The notes below the pieces were generated by a model. The model was given only the letters and a program-made list of their open reading frames with translations, searched no databases and was not told the DNA's origin. A program made the translations under genes and the position numbers. 64,000 nucleotides of DNA from Prostheceraeus crozeri. Taxonomy: Eukaryota > Platyhelminthes > Polycladida > Euryleptidae. How positions within the stretch are numbered: position 1 is the stretch's first letter; every line of letters begins with the position of its first letter. The stretch is taken from contig CAJQUW010006343.1 of NCBI GenBank assembly GCA_907163375.1, positions 310,001-374,000 of the forward strand. Direction: 5' to 3'. Positions 24,941 through 36,652 of the stretch are shown piece after piece.

Positions 24941-24958
24941 TAATTCTGTGGACTAGTG

Positions 24959-25910
24959 CGACTTCTTTGCAAGTGTGATGCAGCACATTTAACCGATTTC
25001 TATGTAATTGCTGAGACTCTACCCTAGAAATACAACAAAGAGATCCAGAAATGAATGAGTTTTAATTAGGAAGGGTTATTAACTTTATTCCCTGATGCAT
25101 AACGGCAAGATGAACATTTCAAAGATTAGAAGATCCGTCTGAACTGCTGATATCCAAGCAGAAAAGTTTTTGGATTGCGATGTCTAAAGAGAAAACATTT
25201 ATAGGCGTGCTCTAGTTGATCATTTTATGTCATAGAAGTCCACTCTCTCCATCACAGCAATAACAGCTGAAATTTAGTCACGAAGTTAGCTACATAAAGA
25301 GTAGAAAACAAAACAGAGAGATAGAGAGCATTCGGGTAAGTTGACAACGAATGACAAGCCTTTTTAAAGACAGCAGGTGACACCCGCAATCAGGGGATTC
25401 TCACACACCCCCGAAATTCAATAACTTTCACCCGCATCAACAAGTGATGCTGTCAAAATATCAAATTCAATATATTGATTGCCTATATTATGCGCGATAA
25501 TCCAATGTCAGTCATATTCGCTGTGCAGGCAAGCTATTAAAATTAGCGCTTATCAATCTTCCAGAGTTCTTCATCAACTGATTTGTGAGACACAGTTACA
25601 GCGCTATTCATAGCTGGTAGTACAGCAGTTGGATGTCAGCAGTGCAGTTTGGCAACGGATTTCTAAACATAAGCTGTCCAGGTAAAAGCGAAATTGCTTG
25701 AAATCGCTTTGAGGATTTCAACACAAAGAATTACTACGAAATATGAGTATAGCCTTAATTATCATTTCTATAAAATATCAAACCAAATTTATCAAAAATA
25801 AGAGTACCCGCATTTGGTCTTGACATAGTCAGACCTTGACAGGCATGGAATGCTTCCTCCCAAGTCATGGGTTTCTGTCTAAATGCAACAATCCTGGGTA
25901 GAAATTGAGC
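24959..25910. other. no recognisable feature
   Basis: AT-rich interval between two copies of the CACAGAATTAG MITE. No gene or matched repeat seen. Confidence 0.45.
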
Positions 25911-25918
25911 GTTATGAG

Positions 25919-26484
25919 CACAGAATTAGACAGGTCGTCTCTTTTTCTGTTTGACTAGAAAGGAAACATTGGAACATGTAGCGCTAATAAAATGGCACAA
26001 TCTAATGCATAATATAAACATTATATAAATATATAAATATAATGTAAACATATCTAAACATAATACCATAGCAATTGAACAATGAACAGCCAGTTTAGCA
26101 TTCAACACGCCAAATTGTGCGAAGTTTCAGTGATTAATCAACCGGATCACACAGCAAAGAGACACAGTCGATGTCAAGTTCTACAGAGAAGTTTGTGAAC
26201 GTTTTTTCGTCCGCCTGCTAACTTTTTTCAGTAATGATCGGATGGCCCAACATCATCGAGAGAACGTTTCCGCAATGATCTGAATTCTTTGAATCTGAAG
26301 AAATCGTGGCGATCGGAGCATTTTGAAGGAATTCACAGCAATCCGAGGCCCACGACTAATTTTCCTATCTCTGTAAGGTATTTAAAATTTGTTTTTGCCA
26401 CTTAGTAAGTTCCTGCATGTGCCATCTGTTTGAATCAGTTTGCACTTCTAGCAAAGTGACACGATTGAACAATCTAATTCTGTG
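25919..26484 (+). mobile_element. hAT-type MITE (CACAGAATTAG family), copy 2
   Basis: A 566-bp element with CACAGAATTAGA at the left and AATCTAATTCTGTG at the right, flanked by exact 8-bp duplications GTTATGAG (25911-25918 and 26485-26492). It is collinear with 39475-39995 except for an AT-rich expansion at about 26005-26065 (ATATAAATATAAATAT-like). No coding capacity. Confidence 0.92.
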
Positions 26485-26492
26485 GTTATGAG

Positions 26493-27715
26493 TCTACGAA
26501 AACCGACAAACGAATCAGACAATGAAATTGTTCCTGTCGATAGTCTAGAAACGGCTTTAGAGATTATTGGTCAAGCGGACCGATATCTATGATTCATACA
26601 ACTCATACATCGAGGAAATGATGTCAGTTTGGTGGAAAACTGTGGTGACAATTCGATTGCATCAATCTCGATTAAACTCGCGCTTCGCGCTCGTGGTGTA
26701 ACCTTGTGATCTTACAAAAAAGACGAATTCCATGGATAATTGTAGGCTATTGCTCTTTTAGAATTGTCGCAAGAAATAATTGCTCCGACTACTTTATATT
26801 TCAAATGGCCTGTTTCTTTCATTGTCTAATAGATTTTCTTCAATTTCTTTCACAGAATTTTGAATTGACAATAATTCTGGTCTCCATGATCCAGAGCAAT
26901 AGCATTCTAATCGTCAGATTAAATTGATTGATCGTTGGAACGCTATTTTATGTGATGCCTTTATATGTGTAGAGCACTGTGCGGACCCGATTCCAAATCG
27001 CTCGACTCAATGCACTTATGATTAAAAATTGCCCGATTATGGAATTTTATGTTAAGAGTTCCTCAAATTCAGTGAATTTAGTTTAGCTTGAATTGTATTA
27101 AATTTTCGGAGTATCAGCTTCATTATGAATTTGATTATGTCCACTAAAATTGAGATTATGAAGCTCTAGGCACACTTAAACATTATAGCTATTACTTCAC
27201 AATTACTTCACAATTAATTCATGCGATGCTCCATTTGGAAGTGTTTGGGAATGCAACATGGCAAATCAGTGCACACAATAAATCAAACTTTGAAAATTGA
27301 GAATCTTTGACCACAGTCATCTGGTTGGGGGGGTCCCATGTTCTGGTGTAAAGGAAACAGGCCTTTTTGTGCGCGAGTACTTTCGCTAGTCACCGACCGA
27401 ACATATTTATGTAAAATAATGACAATGATACCAGAGAGACAGAAGATACGGATTGTGAACAGATCTCGGACTAATGCACTGGACTGGTCACGGACATAGA
27501 AAGCTAACAATATTTTTCTGGGTGTCTACAGTGATACTGAATATGGAGCTAAGTAGTTCGCAGTTAAAAATAAATTTGATGAGAGAAAGCAACAACCAAC
27601 AGTACATGTAAAAGATTAAATTCCGAGAGAAAATAGGAATAATCAAATAAATAAATAAACTAAAACACAGAGTCGTTAAAGTCACCCAAATTAATTTTGG
27701 TATGAATAGATGAAA
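26493..27715. other. no gene recognised
   Basis: AT-rich, with small frames lacking motifs. The part beside 27716 may hold the 3' untranslated end of the Penelope-like remnant that follows. Confidence 0.4.
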
Positions 27716-28078
27716 TTATATTTTAATCCATATCGCCTCCTTAACGGCTCTCCGCTTCCAGTCACCTGCCGGATCAATCAGCTTCATATCTTTGGGATGT
27801 ATTGTGTGGTCTGTCTCGGCAACATGCTTGGCTACCTCCGATCTATCAACATCTAGCTCTTTTATCAATTTGGCTTGTTCTTTTTGCCTAACAATCAAAG
27901 GGCGACTACTTTCACCGACAAAGGAAAAATCACAGTCCCTGCCACTACAATCAATTTTATACATAGATCCAAGACGCATATCAGGGAACGGCCTCTTTTT
28001 TAACTTGGAGCGTAGCGTCTTAGTCGTGTTTGTTGCCACCAAGACTACGTGAGACGCATCCAAGGCTACGAAAAACAA
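27716..28078 (-). pseudogene. Penelope-like element, GIY-YIG endonuclease fragment
   Basis: A 120-codon minus-strand piece carries the linker and endonuclease typical of the C-terminus of Penelope-like reverse transcriptases: TLRSKLKKRPFPDMRLGSMY, a C-x-G-x-D-C metal-binding-like segment, FVGESSRPLIVRQKEQ (YIG-equivalent plus the R/H helix), AKHVAETDHTI and WKRRAVKEAIWI. The GIY and YIG positions read SMY and FVG, so the motif is worn. No reverse transcriptase precedes it, so this is a truncated relic unrelated in detail to the pair at 42.3-45.2 kb. Confidence 0.75.
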
Positions 28079-28663
28079 ACAGAAATTTTAAATGATTTTG
28101 GTTTCAGTAACTCTGGCAAAATGTAAAGATTACGTTGGACAACAATCAAACCATGAGGGTATGATTGATGACTTTCCATCTCCTTAAACATTTCTTCAGG
28201 CCCAGCTTTTTATCTCTGAACGAGGAATTGCTAGGTCTCTTTTGATGACTTTTCCCAGATTTTTGTTGTCTCTCAGTAGTAGCTGTTTGTTTGTGTGTCC
28301 AATATTTCAGCCACAGGAACCACATGAAATAAATTTACGACCTCATCCTGTCGATAGTTGTGTTTCTCATTTCTATTGATTAGAATTAGGGGTTTTAAGT
28401 TGATTTGCGACTTCTGCATTTTACCCCTCCAGGAAATATGGTCGAGGAATTTTGCTGATTAATAATCAGATACTTCCGTCTCGCTATGATGACTGATAAT
28501 ACGCATGTTATATTCACAATACTCATAAATACATATTTATATTTCAATAACTGAGCGAATCACACAAACTTCTCAAGTATACACCGATGTTGTGCACTTT
28601 CAGCCTTTTGTGAATTGATTACAAGAATTAGAGAAGAATTTGCAATTTTCGACAATTTGCAAA
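28079..28663. other. no recognisable feature
   Basis: Nothing recognised on either strand. Confidence 0.45.
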
Positions 28664-28925
28664 AATGACGGTTTGAATTTCAAAATGCTATTTATGGTAG
28701 CAAGATTGACTTGGAATGCAGACACGATAGCATCATCGAATAGAGAAAGCGCTAAATAAGTTAGACCTTTTATTTTAAGGAAATTCAGTCAACAATTTAA
28801 ACAACAATAACGACATTTTGAAAAATTAAAGTTTGAATTTTGAAATGCTATTTGTAGTAGCAAGATCAATTTGGAATGCAAAACCGATACCATCGGAGAG
28901 AGCCCACGCTAAATATGTCCGCTTC
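28664..28925 (+). repeat. Diverged tandem pair, 160-bp period
   Basis: GTTTGAATTT at 28671 and again at 28831 begin two similar segments that share AAATGCTATTT, AGCAAGAT, TTGGAATGCA, GATA(G)CATC and GCTAAATA in order. About 75-80% identity by eye: an old local duplication. Confidence 0.7.
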
Positions 28926-29563
28926 ATTACGTTGCGTCAAATAAGAAACTAGTTTAGAAGATCTGATGGGCGGACAAGGAAAGGGATGAGACAAACAGGG
29001 TCAAGGTGGTACCACAGCATATTCAGCAACATAGCACGGATGAAGAATAAAATTGATTACGCAATCTGCATTATAAACTTCATCAGTGAATGAAAGTATT
29101 CGCGCATCACTGAAACAATAATAACCATGAGTAATAGGCTCATTGAAACTTAAAGATGTCAAAGCCGCTATTAAATCATGCCTGTCATGGCGCTCCATTA
29201 TTCATGTCAAATGTCCTTGTAGTCAGAATGATTTGTAATGAGGCGGATTTTAGATCAGATGATCAGAAAATCAAGAAAAACAGAATGTCACAGCTTATTT
29301 GGAAGTAAACGTTAATACCACGTTCATCCGACATGTTATCTGCATGAATGGACATATTAGGACGAGCAGAAATCAGTTCTGTTGGATTTTAATGCAATTG
29401 CACAATAATTGAGTAGTGTTGGAACATGTTCCATGGAATTCTGCAGTAAAGGTCGTCTAATTTGGGAATGGAGATGCAGTATATGAACGACTTTCATGAA
29501 AAAATTTCAGTTGAAATATCGGCTACAAAAGGTACTTGCTCAATAGTATTGAGTCAGGAACAT
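28926..29563. other. no recognisable feature
   Basis: Unremarkable AT-rich DNA. Confidence 0.45.
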
Positions 29564-29792
29564 TTCAACACCAATCTTCTCAATTTTAGAAAAAATGGAA
29601 TTGAGATGATTCCCATGGTAATTTGGACTCCCGTAGACATCTAAAGATTGACTTATTTCAAATTTCCTTCCAGTAATGGTTGTAAACATATTTATGGCTG
29701 TGAAGAAAGCTAAAATTAGATCTTTCAGAGATTAAATTATTTTAGCTATTCGATATCATGGATTTTAGGTTCAGTAACTTCCGACCATTAAA
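29564..29792 (+). repeat. Dispersed repeat shared with 19487-19690, copy 2
   Basis: Collinear with the first copy and about 25 bp longer, the extra bases lying in the middle. It ends at the shared TTTTAGGTTCAGTAAC. No ends or coding capacity identified. Confidence 0.55.
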
Positions 29793-30014
29793 TATTTCGC
29801 ACTAACATTGGGGAGCTTCCACAGATGCCGGTGACAGGGTTACGTGGCGCCGTTCTGGATGTGTTGATCGAAAGATAGCCTTTTGATCAGACAAGAGTAG
29901 CTCTCATGTTCATGTAAGTATTTCTGGTCGAACCACATTTCTGTCGAATCGAATTGTTTATTGGCTAAGCGGCCCATACTCCTGGCCATGCTCTGACTGT
30001 CTCAAAAGACAGAA

Positions 30015-30235
30015 AATTTCGGGCCTACGAGGAGGATTGCATGGAAATGGCCATTGCCTTCATTCCCCTGGCGGATGAAGCCCTCGGAGCTGGGAGGAGG
30101 AGGCCACCGCTTTCCGTCAACAGCTGGCTCGTCAGTCTGCCCTTCGAACTGGGAGTGATCCATCTGCCGTCAACAGCTATTTGTTTAAACGCCTGAGCTG
30201 TTGTCTCCAAAGGGGAAGTAATGCATCATGCCTAC
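30015..30235. other. G+C-rich patch with internal duplication
   Basis: Clearly richer in G+C than its surroundings. CCGTCAACAGCT occurs twice, near 30114 and 30168. A 61-codon minus-strand frame spans it but has no motif. It could be a decayed exon, a foreign insertion or part of an unknown repeat. Confidence 0.35.
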
Positions 30236-30292
30236 GGCACTCCCTTACAATTGATCCGATATTTGACGGAACTATTTACTGTGTCTTCACTT

Positions 30293-31031
30293 CAGGGATG
30301 CGGATTCGGAGTCCTATCATTTTTGCTGGAGTCAGGACTCCGGCCTTTAACTAGACCCGAAATATAATACAAAAAATTATTTATTCTCGTGCATAGCTGT
30401 CACTGTCTAGATGACAACTTTTTCCGTCAAACAAAGTACAGAGATACTGCTGAATGCAGAGCTTGTAATAGTTGAGGGAATGTACCGTGATAGTGAAAAA
30501 AGGATTTGGTGATTTGGTCTTTTCATTTGGTGATTTAGTAGAGAAGACAGACATTCCTAGCGTCGATCACACCTACGCACCAAAGGTCACATCAGAGACA
30601 AAAATGAGATACTAGTTTTTTTGAGAACATTACCTCTTGCGCTCACGTTAATCGTGTGTGATGGCTCCTCCAAAGCCCATGTTAAAATCAAAAGTGTGCT
30701 CATATTTTTTGAAGAAGGATGGGGATTTTCCTGCCTGGTAGAGACTGGAGAAAACCATGTGAAGCACACATCAACAAGTTGGGAGGAGCCGAGTCGTATG
30801 CATCCAACTGAAAGCGACATTTGACAAACTTTCATCGAAAGTGATTGATAATTGATACAGGAATGATCACCAAAGATTCAGGTAAGCCTATGATGATCTA
30901 TGATATAGGTTAACCGTTTTTTTTTAAAAAAATAGGCTAATAACTTTCCATCCGGAGTCGGAGTCGGAGTCCTATCAACCCCCGGAGTCGGAGTCGAAGT
31001 CTCACCAAAATGATAGGACTCCGCATGCCTG
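30293..31031. mobile_element. hAT-type non-autonomous element, GGAGTCC family, copy 2
   Basis: The ends CAGGGATGCGGA and TCCGCATGCCTG sit between exact 8-bp duplications CTTCACTT (30285-30292 and 31032-31039). Inverted GGAGTCC modules lie at both ends (30309-30345 and 30955-31020). The block at about 30785-30950 matches 6480-6670 of copy 1, including GACAAACTTTCATCGAAA and ATTGATAATTGATAC. It is about 330 bp longer than copy 1 because of sequence at 30370-30780 that copy 1 lacks. No transposase. Confidence 0.92.
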
Positions 31032-31039
31032 CTTCACTT

Positions 31040-32758
31040 TCACTTTTTTAAATAAATAACTTTCATGCACTGAAAATTGCCTTGTGCAACATGAAAAAAA
31101 AGATTTATTATCGAAAAATAATTATCGTCTTCAGCCTCTGAATACGAATAAACTACAATAAATATGTTGAATCTTTCTTGAAATTTAATGATTCTGAAAA
31201 GAAAATTGTTATAATAATTCTTCTTGACACATTTCAAGTAAAGAAGTAAAATGCTACCCTTCTTTTGGAATTGTGGCTGTTCCTTCTTCATCGTGCTTAC
31301 ATGTAGCTTCTATGTCCCAAAAGTTCTAGTTCGGTTTATGTGTGCAGATTGCAGAAAGATCGTATTTTTACTTCAACAATGTTGTGTTTTAATTGACACT
31401 TTAAATTTTTTTCTTAGTTTTCAATTTCTTTTGTTTACTTATTTCTCTTATATTATTATTGTTTTTGATTGACTTTATTGTCATTTTCTCATGCCACTTT
31501 CCCTATGCATCTTCTTTCATTTAAGTATTTTTCCAAAATTTCAGTGTCAGTCATGTCATCTTATCAGCTTGTCTGTTAATTTCAATTAATCCAATTTTGT
31601 AAATTTCTTTGCTATAGTTACACAGATAGCTTGCTAGATCTCTATAATGGCTGTCACATGATGCAGTCCTGACATTGCCAGAACAATTTTTGTAATGAGA
31701 TGTATTTGCAATTCTTGTCACTCTCCAGTTCCGTTGTATTGTCTCTCAAGAACGGACGAAGCACCGGCAATATGAAATAACTGCAATCATTTTTCATTTT
31801 TCAAAGTTTTAAAGATAAGAATCGTCGATCCATATACTAATGAGATGCAGATCTATCGAACCGTTTAGTTTTCCGTCCGTCACATTTCATCATGTTTCTT
31901 TATATATTGGTGACTTTTAATGGCAATTCATGGCATGTTGATATTACGACCGCACTGAAGATGCCCATACACACGGTCGTGGAAAATTTCCTGCTGTAAT
32001 TGATTTCGAAATTTTGAGAGTCATTTTTGAGCAGGCATGAAACCGTTGTTTATTTTCCAGCAAAAATAACAACAATAGCAAATTATCACAAATACCTATA
32101 TAGTCATTTATTTATAACATGAACTAAGTCATCGACATTTATACTTTCTGTTTGAAGAGAAAAATTTTCGCAGAAATGATAGTTGAATAACTTTAAATAT
32201 TTTTGTCTTTTCTCTAAGGTTATTGTAAGTTATTGTTTTCACTACTATTTAGACCTTTGAAAGTAAAAAGCAAAATCATATCTTTTGCGCTAGCAGTAAA
32301 ATTTGCGAATTTTCATCTCATATTTGAAAAATAGTAACATAGTATATAGGGATTGAAAAGAGTGGCAACTCCCATCTAATACAGCTTATCATCTCCAAAA
32401 ACTGTGTGTGTTGAAATGCTTGTCATACCATAACGAACATTAAAACTACCCTCGACGTAGCGGTTACAGGTCTGCGATTCTATCTTTCGGTATTGAATTG
32501 AACAGTTTCACAACTGGCGGTGACTACGTACCTGTCAGTAGAGTTATGGTGTAGAAAGATATGAGCATAATTGCTATATTTTTGATATATGACATCTTGA
32601 AACATTTTCTATATTGTACGGGAGGATGATGTATAAAAAGCCCTAGTACTTCCATATTGCTTATACCTGTTGTGAAAATTTAATTACAGGCCTACTTCTC
32701 GAAAGACACTCAAATGTGGTTTAGAAAGTCATTCATTTATTCATTCATGACCATAGCC
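31040..32758. other. no recognisable feature
   Basis: AT-rich. The frames at 31040-31291 (-) and 31251-31472 (+) are hydrophobic or low-complexity chance frames. Confidence 0.45.
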
Positions 32759-33269
32759 TCAAGGAGGCCGTTGGTGCACCCATTGAAGCACAGAAGATTT
32801 CCATTTCTCCCTGTCGTCGACTCCTGTCACCCTCTCGATTGCCGTTCCTCCAGTCCACTCAAGAATGTCGCCCATCCACGTTCGTCGGGGTCTTCCTCTT
32901 TGTCTTGTTCCTTCCACTTGTCTTTGCATAATGTCTTTGCACAAGGCGTTTGCCTTTCTAGTGGCAGGACCAAACTATTTTAGCTTTCTGATTTTTACCG
33001 TGTTAAGTAAACTCTTCAGTACAAGGTCAAAGGCCTCAATGCGTTCTGCTGCTTTCTTATTCAGTGTCAAGGTTTCGCAACCCTATAAGGCGATGGCATT
33101 CACTATGGCACGAAGTAGGTCGACTTTGGTTTTCAAAGAGAGCTTCTTTTCTTTCCATAGCGTGTACATTCTTGCTAATGCACTTGTAGCCATTCCATTT
33201 CTAGCGATGATATCTTCTGTTGATGTTTCATCTTCAGTATACTTTGAAAATTGGGGTTTAGAAAAATAA
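32759..33269 (-). mobile_element. LINE C-terminal fragment, RTE/Jockey-like
   Basis: Reading the minus strand from about 33225 to 32759 gives one nearly continuous frame with the familiar tail of an endonuclease-reverse transcriptase: MYTLWKEKKLSLKTKVDLLR, then GCETLTLNKKAAERIEAF, then VKIRKLK, NALCKDIMQRQVEGTRQRGR and TWMGDILEWTGGT. Two in-frame stops interrupt it (one just before GCET, one after KIRKLK). The reverse transcriptase core is missing. It is a decayed 3' fragment of a third LINE family in this window. Confidence 0.8.
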
Positions 33270-35434
33270 GAATGAGAGCCAAAATTTCTTAGCTGACGAT
33301 GATGAATCGCTTGCCAATCAACATGGCTTTACTGTGTGTCCTAAGATTGTAGAATAAGAATAACACAATTTCAGTTTTCATCTTTTTTAATCTTTAGACA
33401 GCTCTTAAAGACCGATCGATATTCGACTCAAACAATTGTTGTAGTTGAAAAAGGTCAACCTCTTCTCAAGCCTTTTTAGTGATAGTTATAAAATGTCTTC
33501 AACTGGTTTAATTGTGGTGAGAGTACTGTCTCAATCTTCGTCAGGAAGTTAAAAGAAGTCAAGTCACACGCTAGGGGAAATTTTCAAAATGACATTTTTT
33601 TAACTGTCATTAAAAAGAATTGAGAAGACGTTGACCTTTTTCAAATACAACATTTTCAGTATGTGCAAAATTTGAAAAATGAATTATTTGAGAACAAAAT
33701 TGAAGCATAAGTTTACATTGCTGCAGACAGTAACCATATAATCGTAATGAAAATGCGTTGCATGTCTGATGTTGAAAATAGGGTCTATCACAATGGAGCT
33801 AAAGTGGACTAAGTACATAATATTGTGAACAATGCGTTGTCCAGAATAATTTGACAGTCTAAAGGATTTGATGATCGAAAGACTAAAGTAATTTGAACGC
33901 ATTTATGAAGTCGAAGCGCCTACATATGGAAATCAGTCAGGCAGAGGAATACTCATTCAAAACGCAAATCGACTAGTTGATGTATCTTTTTGCCTACTGC
34001 TCTATTACGATGTATCTTTGCCTGCCTTAGCCACTTTTATGTCAAAATTTCTCACCTGCTACCTATATTGCACATTAGGCCCCTACTCACGTGATCTGAC
34101 TACTCAGAAAGAAAAAGTAAAATCACTTCAACAATACATCTTTCGCTTAATTTCGAAAAGAAAAATAATAAAAACAGACTGAAAGATTCTACAGTCTGAT
34201 TGATGAACTGGTATTGCTTCATTAAAGAATCCAATATGCTTGAAATGAGACAACAGGAAATTAAAATTTCTCAGTCCTAATGAATCTACTTACAACCTGT
34301 AGGAGACAATCAAATTTTCAGGTAACAGAGCATCTGTAAATTATATTTGGTGCATGAAAACTTCTCATAAACGACGGAAAATGCAATGACAAGCAGCTAT
34401 TACTGTCATATTATTTATTTACTTTTTTATTAAGTATTCTATCATTGATATTCTTCTCCCATTATCTTGAAGTAGCACACCAATCGGGTTCGAAGTATTC
34501 ATTAAGAAAATATACTGGAGCAATTATTATTCGGCATTATTACTTCTGATTTTCATTGTCCAAGCTCGATAGAAGTTCAGAATTGGGATCTGACTAGGGG
34601 TGACTTTTTCATCGCAATCGCATTGATGCGATTTAGCGATTAATAATCGCATCATAAAACGATCAAATGATTAATCGCGCGATTAATTTCTTATAGAATT
34701 TCAATATCTACTGTTAATATATTAGATAACAGTATTACTGTTATTGTGTAAACTATCACTGCTTCTCAACGTTAAGTTTTTATTCCCATGCACAATCACT
34801 TTGTCTTTTGTATTGATGTAACTTATAATAAAAGTATAGGCCTAGTGCATAAAGGTTGTATAATTAACGTTAATTGTATGTAGGTCTACATGTTGATTAT
34901 GAAAAGGTATTTTACCCTAAAAAAGAAATTTACATTTATGACTACATTGCAACATGCATAAGGCCCGCGTAATTATGACCTCATTATTAATAAGTTTAAA
35001 TTTTAGAGTCCCGACAAGAAGCATGTTTCTCACATCTATGACTCTAGTGTCTTTAAATGATTAATGCTAATTTCCTTTATAACGTATGTCCCGTTGATAC
35101 ACTTCACATTTTTGGTGTATTCTACTTAGAGTACAAGCGTGGCCACAGATAACCGAAGTTTTCTCTTATTACAATTTAAATATACGTTTGATAAAATAAA
35201 AGAATATCTCTGTGTTGAGGATGGAAATTAAGTGACTTTTATGGGTATTGATTTGAAAGAATTTACAATTAGAACCTCGTACCAATCCTTCAATCATAGC
35301 CGCTCTATCCAGGCATTGATTGACAATGTGAGCGCAAGACTGTTATCTGCGCTTATCGTGTATTTAATTTCATGTTGTTAATTACATTCACGACATGGTT
35401 TAAGATGCTTTGATGGACAATCGATCCCCGCTAC
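33270..35434. other. no gene; one perfect palindrome
   Basis: AT-rich. The block 34600-34690 is rich in GCGATTAATCGC words and contains the perfect 18-bp palindrome ATTAATCGCGCGATTAAT (34670-34687). It begins next to CTAGGGGTGAC, which resembles a hAT terminus, but no partner end was found. Confidence 0.5.
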
Positions 35435-35632
35435 TTGCCTTAATTGCTATGACATCTGATGTGTGGTGGTGAGGGTTTCATCCTGCCAATTGACACAGTC
35501 GCACAAGTGGCTCGTAGCTGAGTTGGTTAGAGCACAGGTCTAGTTAAATTTGGTCGTAGGTTCGAATCCTACCAGCCGCATATCTTTTGCATGGCAATTC
35601 GATCTATCGCTTATTTAATTTCATTGTTGTTA
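35435..35632 (+). repeat. Dispersed repeat with tRNA-like core, copy 2
   Basis: The tRNA-like part is 35509-35577: a box-A-like TAGCTGAGTTGG, an exact consensus box B GGTTCGAATCC, and a perfect T-stem GTAGG/CCTAC. The anticodon stem is broken here (AGGT against AATT), whereas it is intact in copy 1. Similarity to 5879-6130 covers about 60 bp upstream and ends at TTAAT downstream. About 50 bp present in copy 1 near 5890-5940 are missing. A relic of a mobile repeat, not a working tRNA gene. Confidence 0.65.
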
Positions 35633-35638
35633 ATCTGA

Positions 35639-36652
35639 GGCCTAGGAGCCATGGGGTACCGCATCATCTCGCTGATAGCGACTTTTAGTGACACAGGTAT
35701 AAAACAATACGTTAGAGTCTGTATTTGATCCAAGTACAATGTGGAGGTTGGAGTTTGACTCGGATTTTATGCGTCAGGAGTATCAACTTGACAGAATCAA
35801 TGCCTTGGAATTACCAGATAGTGATTTCTTTGATCGGTATCGGTTTACCAAGCCCATTGTTTATGATTTGATTAAAAAGTTCAAACCTACCCTTCAAAGA
35901 AAGTGGAGAAGAACTTTCGATTTGAGTGTGGAAACAAATAAATTTTTCTCCTATTAGATCTTCCAGAATCATTCGAGCGTGCGTATGTCTCCACAACTTA
36001 GCTATTCAATGAAACATGGATGAACCAGAAATTATCTCTCTCGAGCCTGAGTTATATCGAGTTAGCTCGAGCCTATGTGGGTTATATTTTCACTGATCAC
36101 TTTTCTCAAACATGATCTAAAAGCTGTTCTATTCAGTCGGACGCCAAAATACATATAAGTTACTTTGTATGCGTGTATTTTTTATTCAAATACGCCTTTG
36201 CCCCTGTAAATGCATATACTGCAAACCTTATAAAAATCATTAGAAATATAAATCATTCAGAAGTTAATAATACGCACGTTATGGGTCATGGCGGTCACAC
36301 ATTTATGTATAGATCATTAAGATTACTCTGCAAACGTGAAATCTCTGGAATGCGTTTCGTCTGCCCTTCTCATTTATACATTAAACTTGTTATGAACATC
36401 ATTAAGTATTCCCCATCATCAATAGTAACTGCTCTTCAACTGAAAATCCAGGTCAAATACCACGAGACGTCTTCAAGGTCGTTAAATGATGTTATGATGA
36501 CATCAAGAAACGTCATCCTGACGAAAGTCGTGATGTTTGTCAGGAATGTCCATGCGTTCATTTGCAAGATCCCTCATAGCGACTATCTGATAGTGACTAT
36601 AAGTCGTAGGTTTATCAGGAAAGTTGGTGCGGTACCCCCATGTCTGAAATCC
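35639..36652 (+). mobile_element. PIF/Harbinger relic with inverted ends
   Basis: The left end (35639-35692: GCCATGGGGTACCGCA...CTGATA...CGACTTTTAGTGAC) is inverted at 36598-36652 (TAGTGACTATAAGTCG...GCGGTACCCCCATG). Inside, 35739-35957 encodes the N-terminal part of a Harbinger transposase: LPDSDFFDRYRFTKPIVYDL, then KFKPTLQRKWRRTFDLSVE, the usual F-x-x-x-[YF]-R-[FL] helix and LSVE-type motif before the catalytic domain. The rest of the transposase, including the DDE core, is absent, so this is an internally deleted copy. A clean TWA duplication was not identified. Confidence 0.65.

Larger units (their letters stand above)
22400..24950 (-). mobile_element. hAT-type MITE (CACAGAATTAG family), copy 1, carrying two insertions
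   Basis: The ends CACAGAATTAG (22400) and TAATTCTGTG (to 24950) are flanked by exact 8-bp duplications GACTAGTG (22392-22399 and 24951-24958). Relative to the copies at 25919 and 39475 this one lies in reverse orientation: 22400-22708 and 24535-24741 are the reverse complement of their right and left parts. The core of about 520 bp is split by a LINE at 22709-24534 and a Harbinger-type MITE at 24742-24940. It encodes no transposase; an autonomous hAT partner elsewhere must have moved it. Confidence 0.92.

Noticed and set aside
34840-35300. Gene or promoter in the AT-rich stretch after the palindrome cluster
   Set aside because: No coding motif, no splice-site pattern and no conserved frame could be seen.
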